DNA of 64,000 nucleotides, taken from contig NZ_JBHRYB010000005.1 of assembly GCF_042648445.1 (NCBI RefSeq), positions 310,001-374,000 on the forward strand, read 5' to 3'. Of the stretch, positions 15,370 to 24,039 are shown in pieces. Position 1 is the first letter of the stretch, and each line of letters starts with the position of its first letter. The translations under genes and the position numbers were made by a program. This stretch comes from Bacterioplanoides pacificum. GTDB taxonomy: Bacteria; Pseudomonadota; Gammaproteobacteria; Pseudomonadales; Oceanobacteraceae. Under the pieces are notes generated by a model that was not told the DNA's origin, ran no database searches, and worked only from the letters and a program-made list of their open reading frames with translations.

Positions 15370-16611
15370 ATGACGTTTGAATTTTCGCAACTGGATTCCC
15401 GCCTGCAGCAGGCGTTAACCGGGCTGCAGCATCAACAACCAACGCCGATTCAACAGCAGGCGATTCCGGCGGTACTGAGTGGTGCCGATGTGATGGCCGG
15501 GGCACAAACCGGTACCGGTAAAACCGCGGCGTTTGCTTTGCCGCTGTTGCAGCGTTTGTTGTCGGCTGACGCGATACAGGCCGCTGCGCCATTATTGCGG
15601 GTGCTGATATTAACCCCCACCCGTGAGCTGGCCCAGCAGGTTTATAACAATGTGTGCCAATACGCGGCCTTTACCGATCTTCGTATTGAGCTGGCTTATG
15701 GTGGTGTCAGTCTTAATCCGCAGCTGCAGGCATTGCAGCAGGGCTGCGATATTCTGGTGGCGACCCCGGGCAGATTACTGGATCTGATGTTTAAGCGAGC
15801 AATTGATCCTTCGTCCCTGCAGGCGTTGGTACTGGATGAAGCCGACCGGATGCTGGATATGGGGTTCAGCGACGAGCTGAAAAAAATTCTGCAGCGCTTG
15901 CCGCAACAACGTCAGACGTTGTTGTTTTCGGCTACTTTTGGCAGCGATATTTTTGCCCTCAGCAAACGGTTATTAAACGAGCCTGTACTGGTGGAGGTTG
16001 ATGCCCGTAACAGCGCAGCCAGCACGGTTGAGCAACATGTTTATGTGGTCGACAGCGAGCGTAAACGTGAGCTGGTGTCGTATTTGATCGGCAGTAAAAA
16101 CTGGCATCAGGTGCTGGTGTTTGTCAAAACCAAACAGGGAGCCGACGCCCTGGCGGGTGAAATGTGCAAAGACGGCCTGGTAACCAAAGCCATTCATGGC
16201 GATAAATCTCAGGGCGCGCGGGAGCGGGTGTTAGAGGAGTTCCGCAACGGTGAAACCCGGGTCCTGGTGGCCACGGATGTGGCGGCGCGCGGTATTGATA
16301 TTGCCAGTCTGAATACCGTGATTAACTACGATTTACCCTATATTGCCGAAGATTATATTCATCGCATCGGCAGAACCGGTCGTGCCGGTCAGCACGGCCA
16401 GGCGATCACACTGATGAGCCTGGGGGAAGAATATTTACTGGAAGAAATTGAAGCGATCCTCGACCAGCGCCTGCCGCAACAGTGGTTGCCCGGTTTTGAA
16501 CCGGATCTGACCCGGGAAATTCCGCAGCAACGGAAAAACAGCCGCAGCGCACAGAAGCGCCGTGCCAAACAGCGGGCGCATGGCAAAACGGCAGGAAACC
16601 GGCGGCGCTGA
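15370..16611 (+). CDS. DEAD-box ATP-dependent RNA helicase (RhlE-like)
   Basis: A 413-residue DEAD-box helicase with all motifs: Q motif (TPIQQQAIPAVLSG), I (AQTGTGKT), Ia (PTRELAQQ), Ib (TPGR), II (DEAD in LVLDEADRMLDMGF), III (SAT), V (ATDVAARGIDIASL) and VI (HRIGRTGRAG), then a short basic tail (RSAQKRRAKQRAHG) that may bind RNA. It unwinds RNA duplexes; RhlE-group members act in ribosome assembly or mRNA decay. The frame extends to 15328, but the ATG at 15370 gives the usual start MTFEFSQL. Other DEAD-box paralogues are probably elsewhere, so no specific symbol is given. Confidence 0.93.
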   Translation: MTFEFSQLDSRLQQALTGLQHQQPTPIQQQAIPAVLSGADVMAGAQTGTGKTAAFALPLLQRLLSADAIQAAAPLLRVLILTPTRELAQQVYNNVCQYAAFTDLRIELAYGGVSLNPQLQALQQGCDILVATPGRLLDLMFKRAIDPSSLQALVLDEADRMLDMGFSDELKKILQRLPQQRQTLLFSATFGSDIFALSKRLLNEPVLVEVDARNSAASTVEQHVYVVDSERKRELVSYLIGSKNWHQVLVFVKTKQGADALAGEMCKDGLVTKAIHGDKSQGARERVLEEFRNGETRVLVATDVAARGIDIASLNTVINYDLPYIAEDYIHRIGRTGRAGQHGQAITLMSLGEEYLLEEIEAILDQRLPQQWLPGFEPDLTREIPQQRKNSRSAQKRRAKQRAHGKTAGNRRR

Positions 16612-16679
16612 CAGGTTTTGTTGGCTGGCGCCCAAGCCGGTATACTCCCCGGCTTTTTGTCGTTTTCTGCGGAGTAATT

Positions 16680-17333
16680 ATGTCCCTGGCTCGCCGTTTT
16701 CAGGCCGTGATCGATCAACTGGCCGGAGGCAATAAAAAACAATTCGCCGCCATGACCGGTAAATCCGCCTCTCATATTTATAAAATCTGTCGTGGCAGCA
16801 GCCGGCCGTCGATGGCGTATCTGCAAGCCTTGTTTGATGACTACCGGGTTGATCTGAGCTGGTTATTAACCGGAGAAAGTAACGACGGTGGCAATCCGGC
16901 AGGGCGGTTAAATCCGGCTGATCAGGTGCTGGCGCCGATGTTTGACGTGAAAGCCAGTGCCGGTGCCGGTGCGCTGAGCGACGCCGAAGCGATTGACGAT
17001 TATTTCACCTTTAATAAATCCTTTTTGTCGCGCCAGCTGGGCGTCAGTGGTGAACAGCTGGTGTTTGTTACGGTGGATGGCGACAGTATGGAGCCGACCT
17101 TGCACCATGGTGATCAGGTGCTGGTGGATATGACGCAGCGCAGCGTGCGCAATAATGCTGTGTATCTGTTAAATACCGAGCACGGATTATTAACCAAAAG
17201 GCTGCAGCAACAGGCCGGCGTATTACAGATTCACAGTGATAATCCGCACTTCAGCAGCTGGCAGCTGGATCTCAGTGAGCAGCAGGAGAATCCGGTATTA
17301 GGACGGATTGTCTGGTCGGCACGCACCTTGTAG
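16680..17333 (+). CDS. XRE-type regulator with S24 (LexA-like) C-terminal domain
   Basis: A 217-residue protein with a helix-turn-helix N-terminus (NKKQFAAMTGKSASHIYKIC) and a peptidase S24 domain. The serine of VDGDSMEPTLHHGDQVLVD and the lysine of GLLTKRLQQ form the usual Ser-Lys dyad. A putative hinge lies around DVKASAGAGALSD. The form resembles CI/C2-type phage repressors and chromosomal PrtR-like regulators that respond to DNA damage through RecA. No phage genes adjoin it. It sits 11 bp upstream of the YgjP-like gene and 68 bp behind the helicase. Whether it cleaves itself is unknown. Confidence 0.87.
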   Translation: MSLARRFQAVIDQLAGGNKKQFAAMTGKSASHIYKICRGSSRPSMAYLQALFDDYRVDLSWLLTGESNDGGNPAGRLNPADQVLAPMFDVKASAGAGALSDAEAIDDYFTFNKSFLSRQLGVSGEQLVFVTVDGDSMEPTLHHGDQVLVDMTQRSVRNNAVYLLNTEHGLLTKRLQQQAGVLQIHSDNPHFSSWQLDLSEQQENPVLGRIVWSARTL

Positions 17334-17344
17334 GACGACTGGCG

Positions 17345-17836
17345 ATGCTGAAATATATCAACCATTATCCACCCCATTTAACCGACCCGGTGCGTCAGCT
17401 GCTTGAACGTGGTGAACTGGGGCGGGTGTTGCAGCAGCGTTATCCGCAGCGGCATTCGGTGCGCAGTAATAAAGCGTTATACGATTACACCATGGCGCTG
17501 AAAAACCGCTTTCTGCGCAAATCGGCCCCTCTGAATAAAGTGGAATTCAGCGATAAAGCACCGGCTTATAATGCGCTGGGACTGCATAAACGTATTTCCC
17601 GGGCCCATGGCGGGAAATTAGTGGCCAGAAAGGAAATTCATATCGACCAGCGTTTCCGCGATGTGCCGGAAGCCTTTTTGCGGATGATTGTGGTGCATGA
17701 GCTGGCGCACCTGAAAGAAATGCAACATAACAAAGCGTTTTATAATCTGTGTTGTCATATGGAGCCGGACTATCATCAGCTGGAATTTGATTTACGCGTC
17801 TGGCTGACCTGGCTTGATGCTTCAGCGTCAGAATAA
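17345..17836 (+). CDS. YgjP-like (DUF45) metallopeptidase
   Basis: A 163-residue cytosolic protein with the zinc-binding HExxH motif in VVHELAHLKEMQHNKAF, which continues with the third-ligand-type His and the family motif H-x-x-x-F. It corresponds to the YgjP-like / WLM-like M48-related metallopeptidase group. Substrates are unknown; YgjP-type proteins are thought to act in protein maturation or quality control. It is 11 bp behind the XRE-S24 regulator and probably cotranscribed with it. It ends before a hairpin shared with the convergent phytase gene. Confidence 0.87.
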   Translation: MLKYINHYPPHLTDPVRQLLERGELGRVLQQRYPQRHSVRSNKALYDYTMALKNRFLRKSAPLNKVEFSDKAPAYNALGLHKRISRAHGGKLVARKEIHIDQRFRDVPEAFLRMIVVHELAHLKEMQHNKAFYNLCCHMEPDYHQLEFDLRVWLTWLDASASE

Positions 17837-17874
17837 AGTAACCAGCGCCAGAATAACCGGCGCGTTGCGGGTTT

Positions 17875-17904
17875 ACGCCTGACCGCTGGTGCCCGGTCAG
17901 GCGT
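17875..17904. terminator. Hairpin between convergent genes, terminator-like
   Basis: ACGCCTGACCG (17875-17885) and CGGTCAGGCGT (17894-17904) form a perfect 11-bp stem with an 8-nt loop between the metallopeptidase and phytase stops. No T-run follows, so it may act as a bidirectional mRNA 3'-end structure rather than a strict intrinsic terminator. Confidence 0.5.
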
Positions 17905-17910
17905 ACTGAC

Positions 17911-19839
17911 TCAGGGCAGCGCCAGCGCCTGGCGGATATTTTTCCAGGACACCAGTTTAAAATTCTGCTGCTCTGCCGGCATTAAATTACGACCGTCCTG
18001 TACCACCAATAACCCTTCGGGGTAGTGTTCATTCAGGCGGGCGGACGTGACTGCCAGGCCATCGGTTTCTGACGCGCCATCAATGACCGGGCTGACGGCG
18101 GTGTTCATGGCAACACGAAAGTGCCCGCGATAGGCGTGCGGCGGCTGGCTGTCGAATAATACGTAACTGTCATTGCCCTGACTGGAGACCACCAGGTAGC
18201 TGTGATCATCGTCCTGATAAATATCCATCCCTTCGATATCGGCGTGTAAATGATTGATGGCCTGATCGGTCAGTGACTGAATCCGTTGTAATTCTGAGTC
18301 CGGCCGACTCAGGTCCAGCGTCCAGATAGCCCGGTTTTCTTCACCCAGAAATAAACGCTGTTGGCGATCATCACTGACACATCCTTCCGGCTGGCTGGCA
18401 ACTGAAAATTCACGCACTCGCTGGCCGCTCCAGCCGGTCTCGGAATCAATAATCTGATACTGCTCAAAACGTCCGTCTTCGTCGTTAATAAAAACAAACA
18501 CTTCCTGATTGCGCCCGCGCCCCATACATAAACCATAAACCTCATCCAGCGTGGTGCTGATTTCTCCGGCAGCGGAAACGACACCGCTGGCCGGATCAAT
18601 GTGGTACAGGGCAATGGTGTTATTGTCACGCTGACTGGCCGTGGCGATATCCGCCGGCGCCTGCTGGTAGCTAAAGCCCTGGCGTACATCGACATTATTC
18701 ACCCGGCCCGAAACCAGGGTTTGTAATGTCTGGCCGGCCAGGTTGTAGACGTGTAAACCGTATTGTTTATTGGTGGCTAAAATGCGGCTTTTTTCCGCTT
18801 GCTGCGGATGTAACCAGATGGCCGGATCGTCTGCTGCATCGCCCGGGGTGGTGACCGGTTCGGTTTCGCCGCTGGCGGCAACGCTGATAATACGCGGGTC
18901 TGCCGCGGCATCGGCCTGTTGTTCGATACTGGCGGCTAACAATTCGCCATTCGCATCGTTTAACACCAATAAGCGGTTCTGATTTTGCTGTTGCGCTGAC
19001 GATGGTTGCGCCGATACCGACAGGGTATCAATCTCCACTGCCTGGTCAGAGTCAGCTGAGAGTAACTGATAGCTGCGCAGTGGTTGCTGAATATCGGCTA
19101 ATGGCACACTGTGTAACCGATTGGTGCCGGCTTCGGCCAGCCACAATAGGTTATTGCTGATCGCCAGCGGGCCGGAATTTTTCTGTAACCGTCCGTAGGG
19201 CGCCACCAGGGCAACCGGGCTGCGTACCACTTCACTTTCTGCCCGGGCGTTATAGGCCCAGACACCGATATTTTCTTCCGCCACGTAAAGCGTGTCACTC
19301 TGGTCATGGCTGACACAATATTTAGTATTCGGTGGTGCCGAAAACTGGCGGATGTTGGTCAGCTGCAGCTGATTGTTTTCCAGCCTGATTAATAGTTGAT
19401 GTGCCTTGTGATCTTCATCAAAAATAAACGCTTGCAGATTACCTGGCTGATACAAACACAGGGTTTCTACCGCAAACGGTAATGGCGAAGAAAAATAGGA
19501 TTGGCGGTTGCTATGATCGACGATAACTAAGCGGTTGTGCTCATCCAGGGTGGCGATCAGCTCGCCGCGCCGATCGATAAACTCGCTGTTAATCGCCAGT
19601 GGGGTATCGCCCAGTTGTAATTGCTCACCGACCAGAATCCGTTGCTGCTGCAGATACAATCCGCCGTTTGCCTGAGCGGAGACCCGGCGGGTGCTGACCG
19701 GAGTTATTACAGAGGTTTCAGTATGGGTTGCAACTGAGCGACTGTGCCCATGGCTGTCTGCCGGACTGGTCTGACAACCAGTTAATAACAGTGGCAGAGA
19801 TAAACCGGCTGCCAGAGCCGCGTGTTTTAATATCATCAT
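17911..19839 (-). CDS. Beta-propeller phytase lipoprotein, double-domain type
   Basis: A 642-residue lipoprotein (LPLLLTGC, lipidated Cys near 22). The C-terminal half (about 320-640) is a beta-propeller phytase: GDAADDPAIWLHP, TNKQYGLHVYNLAGQ, GRVNNVDVRQGF, VYGLCMGRGRNQEVFVFIND, LFLGEENRAIW, ADIEGMDIYQDDDHSYLVVS and DGASETDGLAV. Acidic residues in these motifs are the calcium ligands in the family. The N-terminal half (about 45-310) looks like a second, degenerate propeller with weaker motifs (KYCVSHDQSDTLYVAEENIG), as in known double-domain phytases. It would release phosphate from inositol hexakisphosphate at the outer membrane or periplasm. It lies 155 bp behind the TonB-dependent receptor in the same direction, an association known for these enzymes. 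Confidence 0.92.
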   Translation of the reverse strand: MMILKHAALAAGLSLPLLLTGCQTSPADSHGHSRSVATHTETSVITPVSTRRVSAQANGGLYLQQQRILVGEQLQLGDTPLAINSEFIDRRGELIATLDEHNRLVIVDHSNRQSYFSSPLPFAVETLCLYQPGNLQAFIFDEDHKAHQLLIRLENNQLQLTNIRQFSAPPNTKYCVSHDQSDTLYVAEENIGVWAYNARAESEVVRSPVALVAPYGRLQKNSGPLAISNNLLWLAEAGTNRLHSVPLADIQQPLRSYQLLSADSDQAVEIDTLSVSAQPSSAQQQNQNRLLVLNDANGELLAASIEQQADAAADPRIISVAASGETEPVTTPGDAADDPAIWLHPQQAEKSRILATNKQYGLHVYNLAGQTLQTLVSGRVNNVDVRQGFSYQQAPADIATASQRDNNTIALYHIDPASGVVSAAGEISTTLDEVYGLCMGRGRNQEVFVFINDEDGRFEQYQIIDSETGWSGQRVREFSVASQPEGCVSDDRQQRLFLGEENRAIWTLDLSRPDSELQRIQSLTDQAINHLHADIEGMDIYQDDDHSYLVVSSQGNDSYVLFDSQPPHAYRGHFRVAMNTAVSPVIDGASETDGLAVTSARLNEHYPEGLLVVQDGRNLMPAEQQNFKLVSWKNIRQALALP

Positions 19840-19934
19840 AAAAAATTTTACTGTCTGTATTCGGGGTTATGCACTCTCGACTCAGATCACGGCCCGGATC
19901 ACGCTCGGATTTTCCGGATGTTGATCTGGGCTGG

Positions 19935-19970
19935 TTGTGATTTGAGTTCGTTGTGACTTGAGTTCGTTGT
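19935..19970 (-). repeat. 16-bp tandem repeat between receptor and phytase genes
   Basis: TTGTGATTTGAGTTCG (19935-19950) is followed directly by TTGTGACTTGAGTTCG (19951-19966) and by a third partial TTGT. The repeat lies in the 155-bp spacer in front of the phytase gene and could carry a regulator site or simply be a slipped duplication. Confidence 0.6.
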
Positions 19971-19994
19971 AACCGGGTTAAAAATTCGCTGTTT

Positions 19995-22754
19995 TCAGAA
20001 GCTGTTGTAACTGATACCTAAACGATAGGTCGGGCCATATTCTTCATATTGAGCGTTGTATTTTGTGTTGTTCTGGTAGGCGTAATACGGCTCATCGGTA
20101 ATGTTCGTTATGGCAAAATTGACTTTCAGCTGTGCGCTAATATTGTAAGCCGCGCTGAAGTCCAGCTGAGTCTGGGCATCCTGATAAATGTCCCCGGACT
20201 TATCTCCGGCAGCGCTGACTTCCAGCAGATAATCCGATTTGTAGTTACTCGCCAGGCGTAACATCAGGCCGTGTTTTTCGTAACCCAGCACCAGGTTGGC
20301 GGTGGTGTCCGAATGATTGGGGAGCTGGATATTGCGCTGGCCGCCGGCGTAATTCAGTTGTGCTTGTGAATCGCTGAGGGTCAGGTTGGCTGAGACTAAT
20401 AAACCATCAAACGGTGCTGCCAGCTGTGTCAGTTTTTGTGAGGCCGCCAGTTCGATACCCGTTAATGTGGCAGCGTTACCGTTATCGTAACTTTCGACTT
20501 CACTGTAGGTTTCAAAGCCCGGCTGGCCGGCAATATCGGCCTGATAAATAAAGTCCTGAATATCTTTATAAAATAATGCGGCTGAGATTGCGCCGGCGGT
20601 ACCGGTGTAATGTTCGATGGAAAAATCCAGGTTGCTGGACGTCATAGCATCCAGTTGTGGATTGCCGGATTCCGCTTCATCTCCCTCTGAAGCCAGTGCC
20701 GGCGCCATCTGTTCGAAGGTTGGCCGGACCACAGAATTGCTCCAGGCTGCACGCAGCTGGGTGTCGTCGTTTAACCGGTAACGTGCCTGCAGGTTCGGTA
20801 GCACATGACTGTAGCGATTGTCGTCGCGGTAGGCGGTGAACACCTCGGCATCTTTATCAAACGCTGAGCCGTCAAAGTCGTGTTGCGTTGCTTCGTAACG
20901 TACCCCGGCCAGCAGCAATAAATCGTCCAGCTCCATATTGGCCATCAGGTAAGCGGCGTTAATGGATTCTTCGATACGATAGTCTTCGATGCCGGAATCT
21001 TCGGCGTTAATAAAGTCGGATTTATTCAGTGCATTGATAATATTGCGGACTTTGCTGGCAGAAATCTGTGGGCCAAAACGACCGAGGCCATAATCTGCCT
21101 CACCAGAGCTGAAGTTATTCAGTGTCAGTTGGCTGTCGCTGAAACCATGGTCGGTAAAGTCTTCAAATTCATACGCATCAATTTGTGACTCTTTTTCACG
21201 TTCACTCATCTTGGCGCCAAACTTCAGCTGAGACGGGTAATCGTTAATAAAGATATCGCGGGTCAGGTCGATGCGGAAACTGGTTTGCTGATCTTCGGTC
21301 AGCGCTTCTTCGTATTCGATTTTATCCAGCTGATATTGGTCGCCGTTGTAATAAGCAGCCGGGGCAATTAATCGCGGTTTCCGGCTGTTGCTGAAACCTA
21401 TGCCATCGAGTTCGGCCTCGAATACCGCACCACCGATACCACCGGGCTCGTCTTCCTGAGCTTTGCTGTAACCTAATGCGTATTCCAGCGTCCAGTCATC
21501 GATAAAATGTTCGCCTCCCAGGGTGGTGGATAATATTTCCTGGGTTTCTTCGCGATCTTTTAATTCGCGGGCAACTTCAGCCAGGCCGGTGTCACCGGCA
21601 GCGCGGGGGCTGTCTTCGAACACATTTTCATTTTCATCGGCATCAAAAACTTCTTCGCCAAAGGTAACGACGTTGGCCAGACGTTGCTCGTCGTCTTTGT
21701 AGGAGCTGTACAGGTTACGCAGATAAAAACGATTGGCCGCGTCCCATTCCAGATCAAAGTTCAGTGCTGCACCAATACGTTCACGTTCGATGCGATAGTC
21801 ACGTTGCTCCAGTTCTTCCAGCTGCCCGCCATCCCAGGCGCCACCGGTTTCAACGTTGTCGGAGCCAAATTTGCGCTGATCGTAACTGAAGGCGGCGGCA
21901 ACACCTAAACGCTGGCCGCTGTTAAATTCAAAGGTATTACCGGCCGATGCACCGTAGGCCGGACTGGTCTGGTCGGTTAATTCATCGTATTTGGCTTCTG
22001 CCCGCAGGGAGTAAAAACCACCTTCACGGTTCAGCGCCGACAGGCTTTCGACTTCAATGGAGCCGCCGATGGCATTGGCATCCATATCCGGTGTCAGGGT
22101 TTTGGTGACCACCAGCGCGCTGATTAAATCGGCTGGCATGACATCCAGGGCGACGGCGCGACGGCCGCCTTCCGGAGCGGGTAACTGGGTGCCGTTAACG
22201 GTGACGGCATTGAGGTCGGGGCTGATGCCACGTACTCGTACAAACCGGCCTTCGCCCTGGTCTCGTTCGATGGATAATCCGGGCACCCGCTGTAACGCTT
22301 CGGCGGCATTGCTGTCGGGTAACTGACCAATGGCATCGGCATTAATCACACTGATGGTGTTGTCAGCAAAACGCTGGCGGTCAAGTGCTTTCTGAACCTG
22401 AGCAGCCTGACCAATAACCAGAATTTCTTCCAGTTCTGAGTCTGCTTCGTTAAGTAAAATAGTGGTTTGGGTGGTCTGATTGTCCGTCACACGGATGGTT
22501 TGTTGTTTTACCGCTTCACCACCCACAATCACACTCAGGGTGTAATTCCCGGCGGGTAATACCGGGATGCGGAAACGACCGCTGGCACCGGTTAAAACGT
22601 CACGCTTCAGTTCATCGACACGGATCAGGGCATCGGTGTAGGTGGTTTTTCCCTGCACATCCATTAACCGGCCTTCGATATTGCCATCGGCCTGGGCCAG
22701 GCTGGCACTGAATAAGGCAATGGTGGCTGCCAGGGGTTTGATCGGGAACGTCAT
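19995..22754 (-). CDS. TonB-dependent outer-membrane receptor, probable phytate-related
   Basis: A 919-residue receptor. Signal peptide (PLAATIALFSASLAQADG), an N-terminal carboxypeptidase-regulatory-like domain (about 24-110: GNIEGRLMDVQGKTTYTDA), a TonB box (EEILVIG), the plug domain (ISVINADAIGQLPDSNAAEA, LQRVPGLSIERDQGEGRFVR, SALVVTKTLTPDMDANAIGG) and a 22-strand barrel ending in TYRLGISYNSF with terminal Phe. The start is placed at 22754 (MTFPIK) because GGAGAGGA precedes it; the frame remains open upstream to 22904. The gene precedes the phytase, so it probably imports phytate or its hydrolysis products. A Pho-box-like site at 22825-22842 lies upstream. Confidence 0.93.
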   Translation of the reverse strand: MTFPIKPLAATIALFSASLAQADGNIEGRLMDVQGKTTYTDALIRVDELKRDVLTGASGRFRIPVLPAGNYTLSVIVGGEAVKQQTIRVTDNQTTQTTILLNEADSELEEILVIGQAAQVQKALDRQRFADNTISVINADAIGQLPDSNAAEALQRVPGLSIERDQGEGRFVRVRGISPDLNAVTVNGTQLPAPEGGRRAVALDVMPADLISALVVTKTLTPDMDANAIGGSIEVESLSALNREGGFYSLRAEAKYDELTDQTSPAYGASAGNTFEFNSGQRLGVAAAFSYDQRKFGSDNVETGGAWDGGQLEELEQRDYRIERERIGAALNFDLEWDAANRFYLRNLYSSYKDDEQRLANVVTFGEEVFDADENENVFEDSPRAAGDTGLAEVARELKDREETQEILSTTLGGEHFIDDWTLEYALGYSKAQEDEPGGIGGAVFEAELDGIGFSNSRKPRLIAPAAYYNGDQYQLDKIEYEEALTEDQQTSFRIDLTRDIFINDYPSQLKFGAKMSEREKESQIDAYEFEDFTDHGFSDSQLTLNNFSSGEADYGLGRFGPQISASKVRNIINALNKSDFINAEDSGIEDYRIEESINAAYLMANMELDDLLLLAGVRYEATQHDFDGSAFDKDAEVFTAYRDDNRYSHVLPNLQARYRLNDDTQLRAAWSNSVVRPTFEQMAPALASEGDEAESGNPQLDAMTSSNLDFSIEHYTGTAGAISAALFYKDIQDFIYQADIAGQPGFETYSEVESYDNGNAATLTGIELAASQKLTQLAAPFDGLLVSANLTLSDSQAQLNYAGGQRNIQLPNHSDTTANLVLGYEKHGLMLRLASNYKSDYLLEVSAAGDKSGDIYQDAQTQLDFSAAYNISAQLKVNFAITNITDEPYYAYQNNTKYNAQYEEYGPTYRLGISYNSF

Positions 22755-22824
22755 AAATCCTCTCCATCCGTTGTTGTCGTGGCCGTTACCGGCTCTGAGA
22801 TGGCGCAGACGGTAAAAATCCGCT

Positions 22825-22842
22825 GTTGCAGTTATGTGACAG
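22825..22842 (-). promoter_or_regulatory. Pho-box-like site facing the TonB-dependent receptor
   Basis: On the minus strand CTGTCAC-ATAA-CTGCAAC reads as two 7-mers 11 bp apart, the PhoB box layout (consensus CTGTCAT, N4, CTGTCAC). The first 7-mer matches CTGTCAC fully, the second 5 of 7. The site ends 71 bp before the receptor ATG. The -10 that should follow is weak. Confidence 0.55.
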
Positions 22843-23057
22843 TGGTGCAGCGCAAACCCCGTCCGGGCGGTTTTTGGCCGGCTAATGAGCTGATTTAACC
22901 CCATGGATTTTTAGTCCTGCTGCTCTGACACGTGTGGCCAGGCGGTATTTCCCCTCAGTATATAAATAGGGTGTATTGCTCATCGCACGTTGCGCAACAA
23001 CCTTAAAAAAATCACGCCACGGGTATGAGCTGAAACGACCTGCCGGTTTTTGGCTGA

Positions 23058-23075
23058 ATGTCACAGAGCTGTCAC
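23058..23075 (+). promoter_or_regulatory. Pho-box-like site facing the GGDEF-AraC operon
   Basis: ATGTCAC-AGAG-CTGTCAC on the plus strand: two 7-mers, 11-bp period, matching the PhoB box consensus at 6 and 7 positions of CTGTCAC. A -10-like GATAAT (23085-23090) begins 9 bp after the box, close to the spacing in E. coli phoA, where the box replaces the -35 element. The ATG of the GGDEF gene is 35 bp further on. Confidence 0.65.
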
Positions 23076-23124
23076 AGACAACTGGATAATCGCCGCTGTT
23101 TCTTATTGTTCACGGTAGATCGTT

Positions 23125-24039
23125 ATGTGGCATCGCCTGGCTCTGCATCGTAATAAACTGATCCTGATCGCCGTGTTATGGCTATCGTCTTTAGTTGCGA
23201 CGCTGTGGCTGGGAGAATTAAAAGCCATTGCGATGGTTGACTGGCTGGACGTGGTTGGCGAAGGGGGCAGTGCGTTGGCACTGGCGTTGTGGCTGGTGTT
23301 AATTCTGGCCAGTCGGCCAGCCGGGCGGGTAACGGATTGGTTAACCCTGGGGCTGGGTTTTATGTTCCTGGCGATGTGGCAGGACGCACTGGATGAATTT
23401 GTCCAGCTGGTCATTGTGCAATGGTGGGATCAGTGGCTGGAAAACTTTTCCATGCCGCTGGGCATTGGTCTGTTAACTTATGGTTTGTTTCACTGGCACA
23501 GTGAACAGCTGGCGATAAACGAGCAGCTGAAAAAACGTGAGCGGCTGTTCCGTGAGCACCGCATGTTAGACCGGCTGACTCAGATCGGAAAAATTGATTA
23601 TCTGAAAAAGCAGCTGGAATCGCTTGTTAATCAGAGCCGTGAGCTGCCACTGGCGTTGCTGATGATTGATGTGGATGATTTTGCCTTAATTAATCGCCAT
23701 TTTGGTCACCGCCAGGGTGACCGCTTATTGCATCAGCTCAGCGAATTATTATTGCTGAATTTACGCGATGGTGATCTGATCTGCCGTTATGGTGGTGATC
23801 GTTTTGCCGTGTTATTACCGCACACTGAAGAATCGCGGGCGCAGGAGATTGCTGCTGAGTTGCAGCAGGCGGTGCAATATTTTGCTTTTAAAATTCAGCC
23901 CACGGGTGAAAGCCGTTATCAGCGTATCAGTGTCGGGCTGGCCTGGACGCGCTCTGCCGACGAGCTGCAGCCGGCGGAATTTATTCACCGGGCTAATCAG
24001 CAACTGGCACGCTCCCGTCAATGGCAGGAACCGGACTGA
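23125..24039 (+). CDS. Membrane GGDEF-domain protein with degenerate active site
   Basis: A 304-residue protein. The first 135 residues hold about four hydrophobic segments (LILIAVLWLSSLVATLWL; ALALALWLVLILAS; WLTLGLGFMFLAMW; LGIGLLTYGLF), an integral-membrane input region I do not recognise. The GGDEF domain spans about 145-300. The active-site loop reads GGDRF at residue 223 instead of GG(D/E)EF, and the DxDxFK helix reads DVDDFALIN (Lys replaced by Ala). Catalysis of c-di-GMP from GTP is therefore doubtful; GTP binding or a scaffold role is possible. Its stop overlaps the AraC-type start (TGATG). A Pho-box-like promoter lies upstream. Confidence 0.85.
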   Translation: MWHRLALHRNKLILIAVLWLSSLVATLWLGELKAIAMVDWLDVVGEGGSALALALWLVLILASRPAGRVTDWLTLGLGFMFLAMWQDALDEFVQLVIVQWWDQWLENFSMPLGIGLLTYGLFHWHSEQLAINEQLKKRERLFREHRMLDRLTQIGKIDYLKKQLESLVNQSRELPLALLMIDVDDFALINRHFGHRQGDRLLHQLSELLLLNLRDGDLICRYGGDRFAVLLPHTEESRAQEIAAELQQAVQYFAFKIQPTGESRYQRISVGLAWTRSADELQPAEFIHRANQQLARSRQWQEPD

